Below, piece after piece: positions 1 to 9,818 of a DNA stretch of 64,000 nt. Numbering within the stretch: the stretch's first letter is position 1; each line of letters begins with the position of its first letter. The position numbers and the translations under genes were made by a program. Origin of the DNA: Thermothielavioides terrestris NRRL 8126 (Eukaryota; Ascomycota; Sordariomycetes; Sordariales; Chaetomiaceae); the NCBI RefSeq assembly GCF_000226115.1, contig NC_016460.1:2046001-2110000 (forward strand), given 5' to 3'. The notes below the pieces were generated by a model that was not told the DNA's origin, searched no databases, and worked only from the letters and a program-made list of their open reading frames with translations.

Positions 1-904
1 GGAGAATACAGGTGGTTCTCCTAGAGCATTGCTGCGGGTGAAGTGACCTGAACGAGAAAGTGATTTTGATGCCGTCCACAGTGAGAGACAGCCGTGGTCT
101 AGCAACGGACGCCTGGCCCTGTACGAAAGGTACGAACATATCATCATGCTAGTCGGTTGCTTTCCCCGTTGGATCGGATCTCGTTGCATGCTAAGTCCAT
201 CGTCGCGACACCGAGCCAACGGCTTCGGCGGCTGCAACCTTGAAACTGGACCGCCGCGGTTTACCATACTCATGCGGGGAAGATACAGCGTTGACACCGT
301 TTCATTCTGAGTACCTGCCGTACGCAGTATGTATCCGTAGCTAATGTCGGTACAATCAAGGTTTCTGACACCCCCCGTTAGACTGGGCTGGCATGGATTG
401 GTGTGTGTTATGGTATACACCATGTTGTATTACACCATGTTGTGTATACAGAACGCGAGTCAGGGGGTGAGTTGACATTACGCTTATCTTCGGTTCTTGG
501 CCAAAAGCCGAGCGGCCGAGTGCCGAACAGCGAGCGAACGAGCGAGCCTTCTGTTCTGGGGCTGGGCGCCTTGCTGGGAGTGTACTTGGCGGGGATAGCG
601 GATATAATGTGGCCCTTGCAAAAAGCGAGCTTCCCCAGGTTGCTTTGCGGCAGCAGCAAGGCGGGGCCAGATTCGTGCCTCCTGTGGGGGCGTCCATGAT
701 GCTTCTGATCCGGGTCGCTAATGTTCGATGCTTTGCGTCCATGGCTGGCTGCAAATACGGGTATGAGTCGCCGTTGCGAGAATCCCTGCTGGGCTGGTCA
801 AACTTCCAGAGCAGAGGGGGGCCATACGCCCCATGCTGTCCACCAGGTCTCCATCTCGCATACTCACCCCGTAGTGCTTATCGACTCTGCCAAATGCCGC
901 CTCG
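1..904. other. Intergenic region upstream of the MFS transporter gene
   Basis: I see no convincing gene here. Several short overlapping open frames on both strands lack coding character. A small repeat at 413-449 has two 15-nt copies of an ACACCATGTTG motif bracketed by GTATAC; it lies about 450 bp upstream of the transporter start and could be a promoter element, but nothing else supports that. Confidence 0.5.
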
Positions 905-2491
905 ATGACGCCGCAAGAGAACCCCGACATCTCCAATGCCGATGTCGCCACCACGCCACAGGCTGATCCAGACGAGGAGAAAGGCCCCGGAGGAGTGATA
1001 CAGGATGCGAATGATGACCAGCCTCCCGCCGAAGCAGGCGAGCTCCAGGCGCCGCACACCATCTTCACGACCTGGGAGAAGCGCTTCATCGTGTTCGTGG
1101 CCTCGGCAGCGGGCTTCTTCTCGCCCATCAGCGCGAACATCTACTTTCCGGCCCTGAACTCGCTGTCGCGCGATTACGGCGTCTCAGCCACCCTCATCAA
1201 CTTGACCGTGACCGTGTACATGATCTTCCAGGGCCTCGCACCCTCGTTCACCGGCTCGCTCTCGGACAACGTCGGCCGGCGTCCCATCTACTTCATGTGT
1301 TTTGTCATCTACATCGGTGCCAACATCGGCCTGGCGCTCCAGCACTCATTCGCCGCCTTGATGGTCCTCCGCTGCGTCCAGAGCTCGGGCAGCAGTGGCA
1401 CGGTCGCCCTCGCTAATGCCGTCGTCAGCGATGTCGCCTCGGCTGCGGAGCGCGGCGTCTACATCGGCTACGCCTCAGTGGGGGGCATGCTGGGGGTCGC
1501 TCTCGGGCCTATCCTCGGTGGCGTTCTGAGCAGCTACCTCGGTTGGCGGGCCATCTTCTGGTTCCTCACCATTTGCGCGGGCGTAATGCTCCTGGCTATC
1601 GGCCTGTTTCTGCCCGAGACGGCGCGGTCGGTCGTAGACAATGGCTCCTTGTCACCGCAGAGGTGGAACCGGAGCCTCTGGGACCTGCTCCCCAGGGTGA
1701 AGCGCAGAAAGGCAAGCGTGCGGCCGACGGGGGTGACCAAGGGGCGAAAGAGAGGCGTCATCAACCCCTTCTCGACGCTTAAGATCTGCTTCGACAAAGA
1801 GGCGTCCATCGTGCTCCTGGTGAACGGCATCTCGTATGCCGGCTACTTTGCCATCGCAACCGCGATCCCCTCGCAGTTCGCCAAGATCTACGGCTTCGAT
1901 GACCTCAAGATCGGCCTCTGCTTCATCCCCATCGGCGTCAGCAGCGGCCTGTCCACCGTCCTGGTCGGCCGCGCGATCGACTGGAACTTTGCCCGGCACG
2001 CGCGGCTGCTGGGGCTGACGCCGGCGGAGGCGAAGCAGAAGAACCGCGAGCTGGGCAGCTTCCCGATCGAGCGGGTGCGGTGCGAGGTGGCGCTGCCGGT
2101 CCTCGCGCTGGCGAGCGTCTCGACCATCGTGTACGGCTGGGTGCTCGACTACCAGACCAGCGTCGCGGCACCGCTGGTCATGCTCTTCTTCGTCGGCTTC
2201 TGCGCCACCGGCTTCTTCACCATCCTCAGCGTGCTCATGGTCGACATCTACCCGCACGCGCCGGCCACGGCCACGGCGGCCAACAACCTCGTCCGCTGCT
2301 GGCTGGGCGCGGCCGCCTCGGTGCTGATCATCCCCATGATCGCCCGCATGACGAGCGGGTGGGCGTACACCTTCTTCGCCTTGCTTTATCTGTTGCTTGC
2401 GCCCCCGCTTTGGGTGACGATGCGCTGGGGGCCAAAGTGGAGAGCGGAGCGCACGAAGCGGGAGAAGGAGATGGAAAAGTCAGCTACCTAA
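905..2491 (+). CDS. MFS drug:H+ antiporter, DHA1 family (QDR-like)
   Basis: Single-exon gene of 528 aa. After a hydrophilic N-terminal tail of about 60 residues the protein has hydrophobic segments consistent with 12 membrane helices. The loop after helix 2 carries the MFS motif A (GSLSDNVGRRP), and the fifth helix carries the antiporter-type motif (GPILGGVLSSYLGWR). A long basic central loop (residues about 240-290, with KRRKASVR) separates the two six-helix halves, and both features are usual for fungal QDR/DHA1 proteins. The family exports drugs, weak acids, polyamines or fungal metabolites across the plasma membrane in exchange for protons; the substrate cannot be read from sequence. The first ATG of the frame is used because the tail before helix 1 has normal family length. 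No metabolite cluster surrounds it. Confidence 0.9.
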   Translation: MTPQENPDISNADVATTPQADPDEEKGPGGVIQDANDDQPPAEAGELQAPHTIFTTWEKRFIVFVASAAGFFSPISANIYFPALNSLSRDYGVSATLINLTVTVYMIFQGLAPSFTGSLSDNVGRRPIYFMCFVIYIGANIGLALQHSFAALMVLRCVQSSGSSGTVALANAVVSDVASAAERGVYIGYASVGGMLGVALGPILGGVLSSYLGWRAIFWFLTICAGVMLLAIGLFLPETARSVVDNGSLSPQRWNRSLWDLLPRVKRRKASVRPTGVTKGRKRGVINPFSTLKICFDKEASIVLLVNGISYAGYFAIATAIPSQFAKIYGFDDLKIGLCFIPIGVSSGLSTVLVGRAIDWNFARHARLLGLTPAEAKQKNRELGSFPIERVRCEVALPVLALASVSTIVYGWVLDYQTSVAAPLVMLFFVGFCATGFFTILSVLMVDIYPHAPATATAANNLVRCWLGAAASVLIIPMIARMTSGWAYTFFALLYLLLAPPLWVTMRWGPKWRAERTKREKEMEKSAT

Positions 2492-3445
2492 CTAAGGAAG
2501 AGAAGAACCATACGTTTTGAAGAGAGGGAGATGGAGGTGAGTGCGGGTGAGCTGCAAGTCGCTAAGAGACCCTGAACTTCCCGTCTGCCAAAAACAACGG
2601 TCGAGGTGCAACCTAGCATCAGCGGCATAACTAAGTTCTTTCGCCGCCAAGTTCTCTTGCAGATAGTGCATTTGCATCGCCGGAAAGAGGAGGAACGCAA
2701 TACCCAGGGCACCAAGCTCCAGATGGTCACTGGTCAGGCCTGGTCCACTCCCAGGCCGCGCTTGTTGAATGCTGCTGCCAGATTCGGGTGCGACTTGCAG
2801 GCGGCGAAGGCAGCAGCCTGGTTCTCGGGCCAAAACGGGTATGTTCCGTCACTGCACAATCTCAGTCAAATTCTTTCTCTCCTCTCGAGCGAGTTTATGA
2901 GATGGAAATACAGCTAGCAGCCATGCTTCCACAACCCAGACGGGTCATATCCGGACAACATTCTACGGCGTACCTCCGTGCGGATACGAAGTTATCCGTT
3001 CTGTGATAACTGGCAGCGAAACACTGTAAGATTCTGGCTGGACGCAGTGTAATGGTTCGTGTTACACAGTAACTGTGTACTGCACAGTAAACTTAACTCC
3101 ACTAGCAAGGATTGCCTGCCTCTTCTTGACTGTTTCCGGGTGTCACGACTTAACGAGGCCCACTCACATGCACCTTCTCGACAGGGGTGGTTAATACACG
3201 GTGTGACGATCTCACAGGCAACACCAGCCCCTAGCAACGAGCAATTCCGGCTTCAAAAAGTACACAGCGCGGATGATGCCGAGATAAAGCGACGACGACT
3301 TCGCGGCGCCTTAATCCCCCGGGCTTGCTCCTTGTTCTAGCCCCGAGGTGCACCGCTGGACTCCGAGTCCTCCGACCGAAGCCGCATCGGCTCCCTACGA
3401 CGTCACGCCTCTCCTAATTTACGCGTCTCCCCTGTCTAACTACCT
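2492..3445. other. Intergenic region
   Basis: No supported gene. It contains the transporter 3' flank and the promoter of the EH-domain gene. A 15-nt near-perfect palindrome (ACACAGT-A-ACTGTGT) lies at about 3064-3078. Confidence 0.45.
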
Positions 3446-5893
3446 ATGCAACCTCCGCCCGTGCCGACCAGAAACATCCAAAGCCACGGCCGCGGTGCAA
3501 CAGCCTCTTCTTCGCCCTCTCCATCAGCCCCCGGAAATGGCGGCTCTGCAGCTTCGGCAGCCTTGCAAGGGGCGACGCTCGCATTCAACAACCAGACGAA
3601 AGCGAATGCAACCTCGAACGCCAGTGCTGGGAACAGCTCCCGCTCAGGTCTGAGCACTGGCCTGGGCACTGCAGTTGTCCCACAGTTAGGGACGGGCCCG
3701 CGGGAAGTTAACGGTGCGCTGCTGGCCGCCACCCAGGCGGCGAGGGAACATGCTGCCTTGCGCCCAAGGTCTGCCGAGGGCGCGGGGGCTACGGGGAGTC
3801 TAAGTCGTCATACGACGGGCGCCAGTGCCAGCGCAAGCGCGAGCGGGAGCGGACTGGGCACCTCACCAGCTCCGGCGACGAAAGGAGTGGTTGCCCAGAG
3901 ACTGTCCGAGCTGCATGCTGGCGCTGGCAACGTGGATGGAAGCACGCTTCTCTCTCTACCGGGCCAGAGACCCGGGCTAGATGGCCCCAGACAGGCATCC
4001 ACGTCTCCCTCCTTTATCGCCGCTACACTGGCTGCCAGCAGGTCGACATCGCCCGTGCGTATTCCCAGTCCGCAGCCTAGCTTGCGCAGCGGTGTAGTCG
4101 CCCGAAGCAGAGCATCCAGCGTGGGCACAACCAGCGTCTCTGCACATCCGACAGGATCGGGCATAGGCGAGGGTATCCGGGCGCCGGAAGCGGACGCCCC
4201 GGATACCGCATCCATTGCGCCCACCACCTCATTGGTGTCGCTGTTCGAGACCAGGAATGTTCGACATGACATGGATCCTGTTAAGAAAAGGGCTCCATCG
4301 CTCAGGGTTAGGACACCAGACTTGGAGGGTGACGCCGGGGCTCAAGACCAACAGCAAGCACGGCCGAAAGTGAAGCCAAAGCCAAAACCCAAGCCAAAGC
4401 CTTCTTCAGAGCTTCTCAGTTCGGGTCCGTCTGGTTACGCAGGCGACCAGTCACAGCGGGAGTGCCTTACGCGGGATAGGCGAAGAGATGGCCAGGAGGC
4501 GAAACAAGGTCCTGCAGAAGCATACCCACTTCCTCCCACGCCGACCCAAAATCCTCAACGCGGAACGGTTCTTGATAAACCGAGACCCCAGGCGGGCATT
4601 CCACCTTCAACGACTGGCCTTACTTCTGCTTTGCCGGATACTTCAGCCTCGCTCGTCTCCCCTCAGCCGCGGAAAACCGCCATGTCAACACAACTTGAGC
4701 CGCCCGCACCGCCAGTGCGGACGTCAAATCACGCGAAGATGGCAGAACGCATCGGGCAGATAACAGTCGCCGACCCAGAAGGGACTCAAACTGACGCCCC
4801 CTACAAATCCGAGGAACGGATGCCCACGCCAGAGCGGCGCCGACTATCGCAGAGCTCTGCCTCGTCCGACGACACATTTGTGTCGGCCTCCTCCGTGCAG
4901 TCCTGGGCCAAGTCGCCAACACGGGCAGCAGATAAAAACCCGGAACGGCCCGCGCAGCTCAGTCGACGGTCATCCGTTTGGTCACTGTCGACGCCTGATC
5001 TGCCGACACGGCCGGCTCGGAATGCTTCCGCTTCGAACCTGACCCTCGACTCACTCAGCAACGCCATCGTAGCGAGCAACCTCGCCGCCGCCCGTCTGGC
5101 CGTTCCAACCGCATCGCAACCTCCGCCAGTTCCCGCACCCCGCCGTCCAGGTCGCTCGTCGGGCTCACGCAGCCCGCTCAAACCCCAGCGCACCGCCGAC
5201 AGCGTCATCACCCGCCCCGAGCTCACTGGCGGGAGCAGATCCCCAACCCGCCCAAACCAGCCCGCCCAACGAGCGGGCATGCTGCACACCCTCCGCAGCC
5301 CGCATGCCGCCCTCTCCGACGACGAGGGCTCCCGCCGGCACTCGCACCACCACGGCCACCACCACCACCGCCGCCGCCGCAGCAAGGCCCTCCTGCTCGG
5401 CTCGAGCAACCGCATGCACGCGCACCACGAGGGCTCGCGCAGCCGCTGGCGCGACGCCATCACGCCGCGCGAGCGCCGCCGCTACGAGGCCGTCTGGGCC
5501 AGCAACCGCGGGCTGTTCCTCCGGCCGGGCTGGGGACGGACGCTCTCGGATGATGAACCAGAGGAGGAGGAGGAGCAGTTGAGCCGGATCGCCGAGCTCG
5601 GGCGGGCGGTCGACGGGCCCGAGGCGGAGCTGGTCGTCAACGTGGTGGTGCGCGACATCTGGACGCGCAGCCGGCTGCCGGCCGACGAGCTCGCCGAGGT
5701 GTGGGATCTGGTGGACCGCGGCGCGCGGGGCACGCTGGCCAAGGAGGAGTTCGTCGTCGGCATGTGGCTGATCGATCAGCGGCTCAAGGGCCGCAAGATC
5801 CCCGCGCGGGTGAGCCAGAGCGTGTGGGAGAGCGCGGGCGCCGGCGTGGCCGGGGTCGTTGTCCCGCTGCCGAGGGGCGGGAAGGGAAGGTAG
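3446..5893 (+). CDS. IRS4: IRS4/TAX4-type EH-domain protein
   Basis: Intronless gene of 815 aa. The first roughly 620 residues are low-complexity Ser/Pro/Ala sequence, with a (KP)n tract near residues 308-320. A His/Arg-rich stretch follows near 628-645 (HHHGHHHHRRRRS). A single EH domain ends the protein (about 670-795), with the typical core LPADELAEVWDLVDRG followed by EFVVGMWLIDQRLKGR. One C-terminal EH domain after a long disordered region is the architecture of yeast Irs4/Tax4. Those proteins bind and activate the phosphatidylinositol 4,5-bisphosphate 5-phosphatase Inp51 and affect cell-wall integrity, autophagy and rDNA silencing. An acidic run (EPEEEEEQ, about 702-710) sits inside the EH region. 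The family assignment is firm; the function in this fungus is inferred. Confidence 0.85.
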   Translation: MQPPPVPTRNIQSHGRGATASSSPSPSAPGNGGSAASAALQGATLAFNNQTKANATSNASAGNSSRSGLSTGLGTAVVPQLGTGPREVNGALLAATQAAREHAALRPRSAEGAGATGSLSRHTTGASASASASGSGLGTSPAPATKGVVAQRLSELHAGAGNVDGSTLLSLPGQRPGLDGPRQASTSPSFIAATLAASRSTSPVRIPSPQPSLRSGVVARSRASSVGTTSVSAHPTGSGIGEGIRAPEADAPDTASIAPTTSLVSLFETRNVRHDMDPVKKRAPSLRVRTPDLEGDAGAQDQQQARPKVKPKPKPKPKPSSELLSSGPSGYAGDQSQRECLTRDRRRDGQEAKQGPAEAYPLPPTPTQNPQRGTVLDKPRPQAGIPPSTTGLTSALPDTSASLVSPQPRKTAMSTQLEPPAPPVRTSNHAKMAERIGQITVADPEGTQTDAPYKSEERMPTPERRRLSQSSASSDDTFVSASSVQSWAKSPTRAADKNPERPAQLSRRSSVWSLSTPDLPTRPARNASASNLTLDSLSNAIVASNLAAARLAVPTASQPPPVPAPRRPGRSSGSRSPLKPQRTADSVITRPELTGGSRSPTRPNQPAQRAGMLHTLRSPHAALSDDEGSRRHSHHHGHHHHRRRRSKALLLGSSNRMHAHHEGSRSRWRDAITPRERRRYEAVWASNRGLFLRPGWGRTLSDDEPEEEEEQLSRIAELGRAVDGPEAELVVNVVVRDIWTRSRLPADELAEVWDLVDRGARGTLAKEEFVVGMWLIDQRLKGRKIPARVSQSVWESAGAGVAGVVVPLPRGGKGR

Positions 5894-6450
5894 ACGACGG
5901 GCAGACGGGTTGAGGCTGCCTCAAGGATGATGCGTATGGCTCACCTGGTTAAATCTGTCCTGCCTGGTCGGGTTGCGCATTGATTTTTCACTCGGCCCTC
6001 CAGGGCAACACCGTGCGTATGCCACAGAATATCCGGCGATGCGTGGGTGGAGGCCAGGCTTGGGAGATGGTCTAGGGTACGGCAAAGCTGGTTGGCCGTG
6101 TGAGGATGGGACTGGACCACGGGGCAAGTCGTCGCTCGCATCCCGCTTCTCCTGCGTTGGGGTCAGGGCATGATGGATGGTTCTTGGCGAGGGCGCTTTT
6201 GGTGTTCTGTACTGTACTTTTCCCGTGTACACACCTCATGATACCCTTGGCAGTTCATACTCATAGACGAATTGCTACGCAGCACTTACTACTTATCTGC
6301 CTGCTATACATGCTATGACGCATTGCCACGCATTGGGAACAGGCGTGCTTCGATCCTTAACAGAGCATTGAGCGACGCATCTCCTGATGTCTTGGCAGGG
6401 AACCGCTGATATTTGAAAGGAAAAGCACCATAGTGTACGGAAGGTTATTC
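5894..6450. other. Intergenic region between IRS4 and the MITE
   Basis: 3' flank of the EH-domain gene. No gene recognised. Confidence 0.45.
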
Positions 6451-6837
6451 TTAAAGAGGTCCCGCCAAGACTAATTTCGGAACCTGCCGCTTACAAGTAT
6501 TTACAAATTGCCGCGAGGGAGCGGGGTCGCCACGACTTCGAGCAACATCAACAACGAAGAATTGCAAAGACTCGTAGCAGCAACTTCGTGAAACCTCAAC
6601 CAAATTGAAAAAAAAAGAAAACGAAGTTAACCCGCACCCTAACCTTGACCCTCACCCTAACCATAACCCTCACCCTAACCAGCGGGGGGCTGGCGCCGCC
6701 CCCCGCACCCCCGGCGAACTAACCCGTGGCTAACCCGTGGCGATAGTGCAAACCCCTTGGCGGTCTTGGCGGGGTACTGACGCTGTAAAAACATTGCCGA
6801 CAATTGGCCGAAATTAGTCTTGGCGGGACCTCTTTAA
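6451..6837 (+). mobile_element. TTAA-bounded MITE, copy 1, with internal telomere-like repeats
   Basis: The 387-bp element has 30-bp perfect terminal inverted repeats. The left end begins TTAAAGAGGTCCCGCCAAGA and the right end is its exact reverse complement. Each end abuts TTAA (TTC|TTAA and TTAA|GAT), as expected for a TTAA target-site duplication (piggyBac-type), although TTAA could instead be part of the repeat. No open frame for a transposase is present. The interior (about 6630-6680) holds degenerate CCCTAACC/CCCTCA repeats resembling the TTAGGG telomere repeat. A second copy, inverted, is at 14326-14690. The element ends 566 bp upstream of the PEX11-family start codon. Confidence 0.85.
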
Positions 6838-7403
6838 GATCCAGCGTACGGAATACTGTGGAAGGGGTTGTGCGCGGGGCTCCACATTCATGACTGCCGC
6901 TCGCGGGCCGAGGTAAAGCGGAGCCGAGCTTCTTGGCATCCCAACCCCGAACACAACCTCGGGTCGCGCATTAAACAGTCCGGGGGCTCAACAACTGACC
7001 AAAGTACCGTCAGGTGTGTACGCAGTGCTCCGCAAAGTAATAAGGTAAGGTACTTAGAAGGGGTAGCAATTCATGCCCGGAACGCTAACGCAGCGAGCCC
7101 CTCCCTCATTTACTACCACCAGTTCCCGGGTGTCGAATTCCAGAGGCTGCAGCCAACAGCAATAAAGTGTGCTTGTACAGTACCACGAACCTCCAACCTG
7201 GAAGGTCCCCGCACGCCAGTTCCACCAATCCAACGACACTCGGCCGACTGCTCTTCCAAGCTCCCTCAGTCGCGTCCCACCCCCATCCCTCTTTCATCCT
7301 CCATCCATCTTCACGCCGCGCTAGCTCCTCCCAAGCTTGAGCCTTGCAGCAACCATCACCGCTGGCGCAGCACTCCGCGCAGCAACCCCGCGCAGCCTGC
7401 ACA

Positions 7404-8507
7404 ATGGCCGACTCTGCAGCGACCATACCCACCCCGGATCCGGAGGCCCCCGCGGCCGCGCCCGTCGCCGACCTGCCCTCGGGCGAGCCGATCCCGTCCT
7501 CGGCGCCGCCGTCCACAACCCCGAGGCGCCAGCCGCTCCCGCTCGGCACCCTACTGGCCGCCCTGCCCTCCAACGTCGACGCCTTCCTCACCCGCCTCGA
7601 CAAGTGCCTGTCGACGCCCTCAGGCATCGACACGGTGATGCTCTTCCTCTGCTACACCTCCAAGTTCAGCGCCTCGGTGCTCTCGTCCCTCTCGCAATCC
7701 GCCCTGCGCCGCTCCGCGCGCGAGTGGATCGCCCTCGTCGCCACCCTCCCGCGCGGCACCACCGTCGTCTTCTCCTCCCCCTCCGCCACCAGCACCACCG
7801 GCACCAGCACCGCCGCCGCCGCGGCTGCCGCGGGCGCTACTAAGACCCGCCTCCCGAGCGCCGCCGCCCTCGCGCTGCTGCTCTCCAAGCGCCTGTCCGC
7901 GCTCTCCTCCCTGCTCAGCGAGGCTCGCATGATCCTGCGTCTGTGGGCGCTGCTGGGCATGTACTTTTGGGCGCGGCGCCTGGTCCGGCAGACGCGCCTG
8001 TCCTCTTCTTCTTCCTCCTCCTCGTCATCGTCGTCCCAATCAAAAGAAGAAGACGAGTCCGCCGCCGCCGCCGCACCACCGTCCAAACCCGCGCTCGCGC
8101 TCGAGTACCTCCGCCTGGCGCTCTGCGTGGCCTTCCAGGCGCTCGAGAACGGCGCGTACCTGTCCTCGCGGGGGGTGCTGGGCTGGACGCCCGCGCAGCA
8201 GGCGCGCGCGTTCAAGTGGAGCGCGCGGCTGTGGGCCGCCTACGTGGGCATCGAGCTGGGCCGGCTGGCCGCGGAGCGGGTCAGCCGCAGCAGCAGCAGC
8301 GGCAGCAGCAGTAGCGGTGGCGGCGCGGAAAGTGCGGCGCGGGAGCGGGCCGAGTGGACCAAGAAGGTCGTGCGGCAGCTGGCGTGGGCGCCGCTTACGC
8401 TGCACTGGGGCAGCGAGAAGGGCTTGCTGAGCGAGACGGCCGTCGGCGCGCTGGCGAGTATCCCGGGCATCATTCAGCTGAGGGATTTGTGGGCTTCGAC
8501 AGCTTGA
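7404..8507 (+). CDS. PEX11-family peroxisomal membrane protein
   Basis: Single-exon gene of 367 aa. An in-frame ATG exists 60 nt upstream (7344), but the ATG at 7404 has the better context (ACAATGG) and opens directly into the acidic/Pro-rich N-terminus. From about residue 45 the protein follows the PEX11 pattern: an amphipathic first region (FLTRLDKCLSTPSGIDTVM), a SAREW segment, and a later conserved block (YLRLALCVAFQALENGAYLS, then GVLGWTPAQQARAFKWSARL). It ends in a hydrophobic helix. PEX11 proteins curve and elongate the peroxisomal membrane before fission and control peroxisome number. Ser-rich and Ala-rich insertions (about 190-225 and 292-310) are low complexity. Which of the fungal paralogues (PEX11, 11B, 11C) this is cannot be decided by eye, so no symbol is given. 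Confidence 0.82.
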   Translation: MADSAATIPTPDPEAPAAAPVADLPSGEPIPSSAPPSTTPRRQPLPLGTLLAALPSNVDAFLTRLDKCLSTPSGIDTVMLFLCYTSKFSASVLSSLSQSALRRSAREWIALVATLPRGTTVVFSSPSATSTTGTSTAAAAAAAGATKTRLPSAAALALLLSKRLSALSSLLSEARMILRLWALLGMYFWARRLVRQTRLSSSSSSSSSSSSQSKEEDESAAAAAPPSKPALALEYLRLALCVAFQALENGAYLSSRGVLGWTPAQQARAFKWSARLWAAYVGIELGRLAAERVSRSSSSGSSSSGGGAESAARERAEWTKKVVRQLAWAPLTLHWGSEKGLLSETAVGALASIPGIIQLRDLWASTA

Positions 8508-9071
8508 AGGAAGGGGGTAAAGGATGGTGGGGGAAGAGGGGTGGGTTGGAAGAGAGATGGATTGGGCTCGCTGTCTTTTATTCCAGCGGTCAAATTTGAG
8601 GTTAGCGGGCTGGTTGGCTCTTAGGCGGGTTGAGCAGACAACAGGCCAGGATGTGCGATGCTGATATCAGGAGGACTGCTTCGGGTAAGCGGTTTCGGTG
8701 CTCTCACACTTGTAGTATATGCAACGATCACCGACGATGAGTCTGAAGCGTTGAATTGAACGCACGTGGTATCACTGTAATTACAAAACATCCGTTAATG
8801 CCAAACCCCTCCATGCGGAGTGATCGCCGTGTCCTTCTCTCCCTGGCTCTCTTGAAATGATCCCATGCTGCGCCATCGTCAAACCAAGGCCCGCCATGCC
8901 GATTTTTACCAGCCCCAGAAACTTCACAGCATGACCCATCTGCGCTCGGCGTAACACACATGCATCTCCGCCTCTAGCCAGCCCAGTGTGCAGTCGTTCA
9001 ATGTTGTACAATCAATGCCCATCACTCCGTATGAAAACATCGCGCCAATTCCACCCTATGCCACCCGTGAT
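8508..9071. other. Intergenic region (convergent gene ends)
   Basis: 3' flanks of the PEX11-family gene (+) and the secreted-protein gene (-). No gene recognised. Confidence 0.5.
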
Positions 9072-9818
9072 CTAATGCAGAAGTAGTAGGCAGAGACCCA
9101 ACGAGACAAGTGCCGCTGTGACCCAACGAGCAGTAAGCGCCGCCGAGTCGTTGTGCAGTACTACCGGGTCAAACGGGCTGCCGCCGCCACCCCTTCTTGG
9201 GCTCTCGGAGGTCTGCTCGGGAGCGCTGGTGGTGGTTGAAGTGGTCGCGAGCACGCTCGTCGGGGCCGGTGATTGGATGAACGTCTGGCTGAGCGTGTCT
9301 GGGGTGGCAGTCGTTGTCGAGGGGCTAGTGGTTGACGTGTCCGGCTCCTCCGTCTGCGTCGCAGCGGCCGTGGTCGTCGCGGTGGAAGAAACTGTGGTGA
9401 GAATGAGCGCCGACCTACTAGAGGTGCGCGTAATAGTGACGGTGACGGATGCCGAGCTGGACGTTGAATCATCCGGGGATGTACCTGTACCTGGACAGAG
9501 CAACTGCACCAGATTTCCCAGCAACGCCTGTCCCAATACCGACGTTGGCGGAACATCGGCGTCGCTGCACACAGCCTGGAGGGTGGACTGCACCCTAGTC
9601 AGGCCCCCCACGCAGGCGGCCGAGCACGTATTCCCCTTAACGAAGTCGTCCATCTTACAGCCGGGGATGCGTGAGTTGTAGGCGAGGATGCAGCTGAGAG
9701 GGACGGCCGCCGAGGTGATGGGTTGGAAGTTATAGAGCGTAAGGGCCGAGGCCGTCGAGGCCATCATGAGAAACACCCACACCCATCTCGAGTGCCACTG
9801 CCGGTCGTTACTTTCCAT
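9072..9818 (-). CDS. Small secreted, Ser/Thr-rich, probable GPI-anchored protein
   Basis: 248 aa, no intron. The frame extends 40 residues further upstream. The internal Met at 9818 is chosen because it gives a standard signal peptide: short polar start, then WVWVFLMMASTASA with cleavage expected near residue 25. The mature N-terminal domain (about 26-115) has six cysteines in a compact pattern (SC, GC, NTC, AAC, AVC, LLC). A Ser/Thr-rich stalk with many likely O-glycosylation sites follows (about 120-215). The last 20 residues are hydrophobic and end at the stop, preceded by a small-residue stretch (HNDSAAL), which is the shape of a GPI-attachment signal. This indicates a cell-wall or plasma-membrane surface protein. 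I do not recognise a named family for the cysteine domain. Confidence 0.75.
   Translation of the reverse strand: MESNDRQWHSRWVWVFLMMASTASALTLYNFQPITSAAVPLSCILAYNSRIPGCKMDDFVKGNTCSAACVGGLTRVQSTLQAVCSDADVPPTSVLGQALLGNLVQLLCPGTGTSPDDSTSSSASVTVTITRTSSRSALILTTVSSTATTTAAATQTEEPDTSTTSPSTTTATPDTLSQTFIQSPAPTSVLATTSTTTSAPEQTSESPRRGGGGSPFDPVVLHNDSAALTARWVTAALVSLGLCLLLLH

Noticed and set aside
6630..6680. Telomere or subtelomere at this position
   Set aside because: The telomere-like repeats are degenerate, short and enclosed by the TIRs of a transposon that recurs elsewhere with genes on both sides, so this is not a chromosome end.
6868..7638. Plus-strand open frame of 256 codons overlapping the PEX11-family gene
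   Set aside because: Different frame from PEX11, Pro/Arg-rich translation with no motif, and it spans the promoter region.
905..9818. Secondary-metabolite cluster around the MFS transporter
   Set aside because: Neighbours are an EH-domain protein, a peroxin and a surface protein. No synthase, tailoring enzyme or cluster regulator is present.
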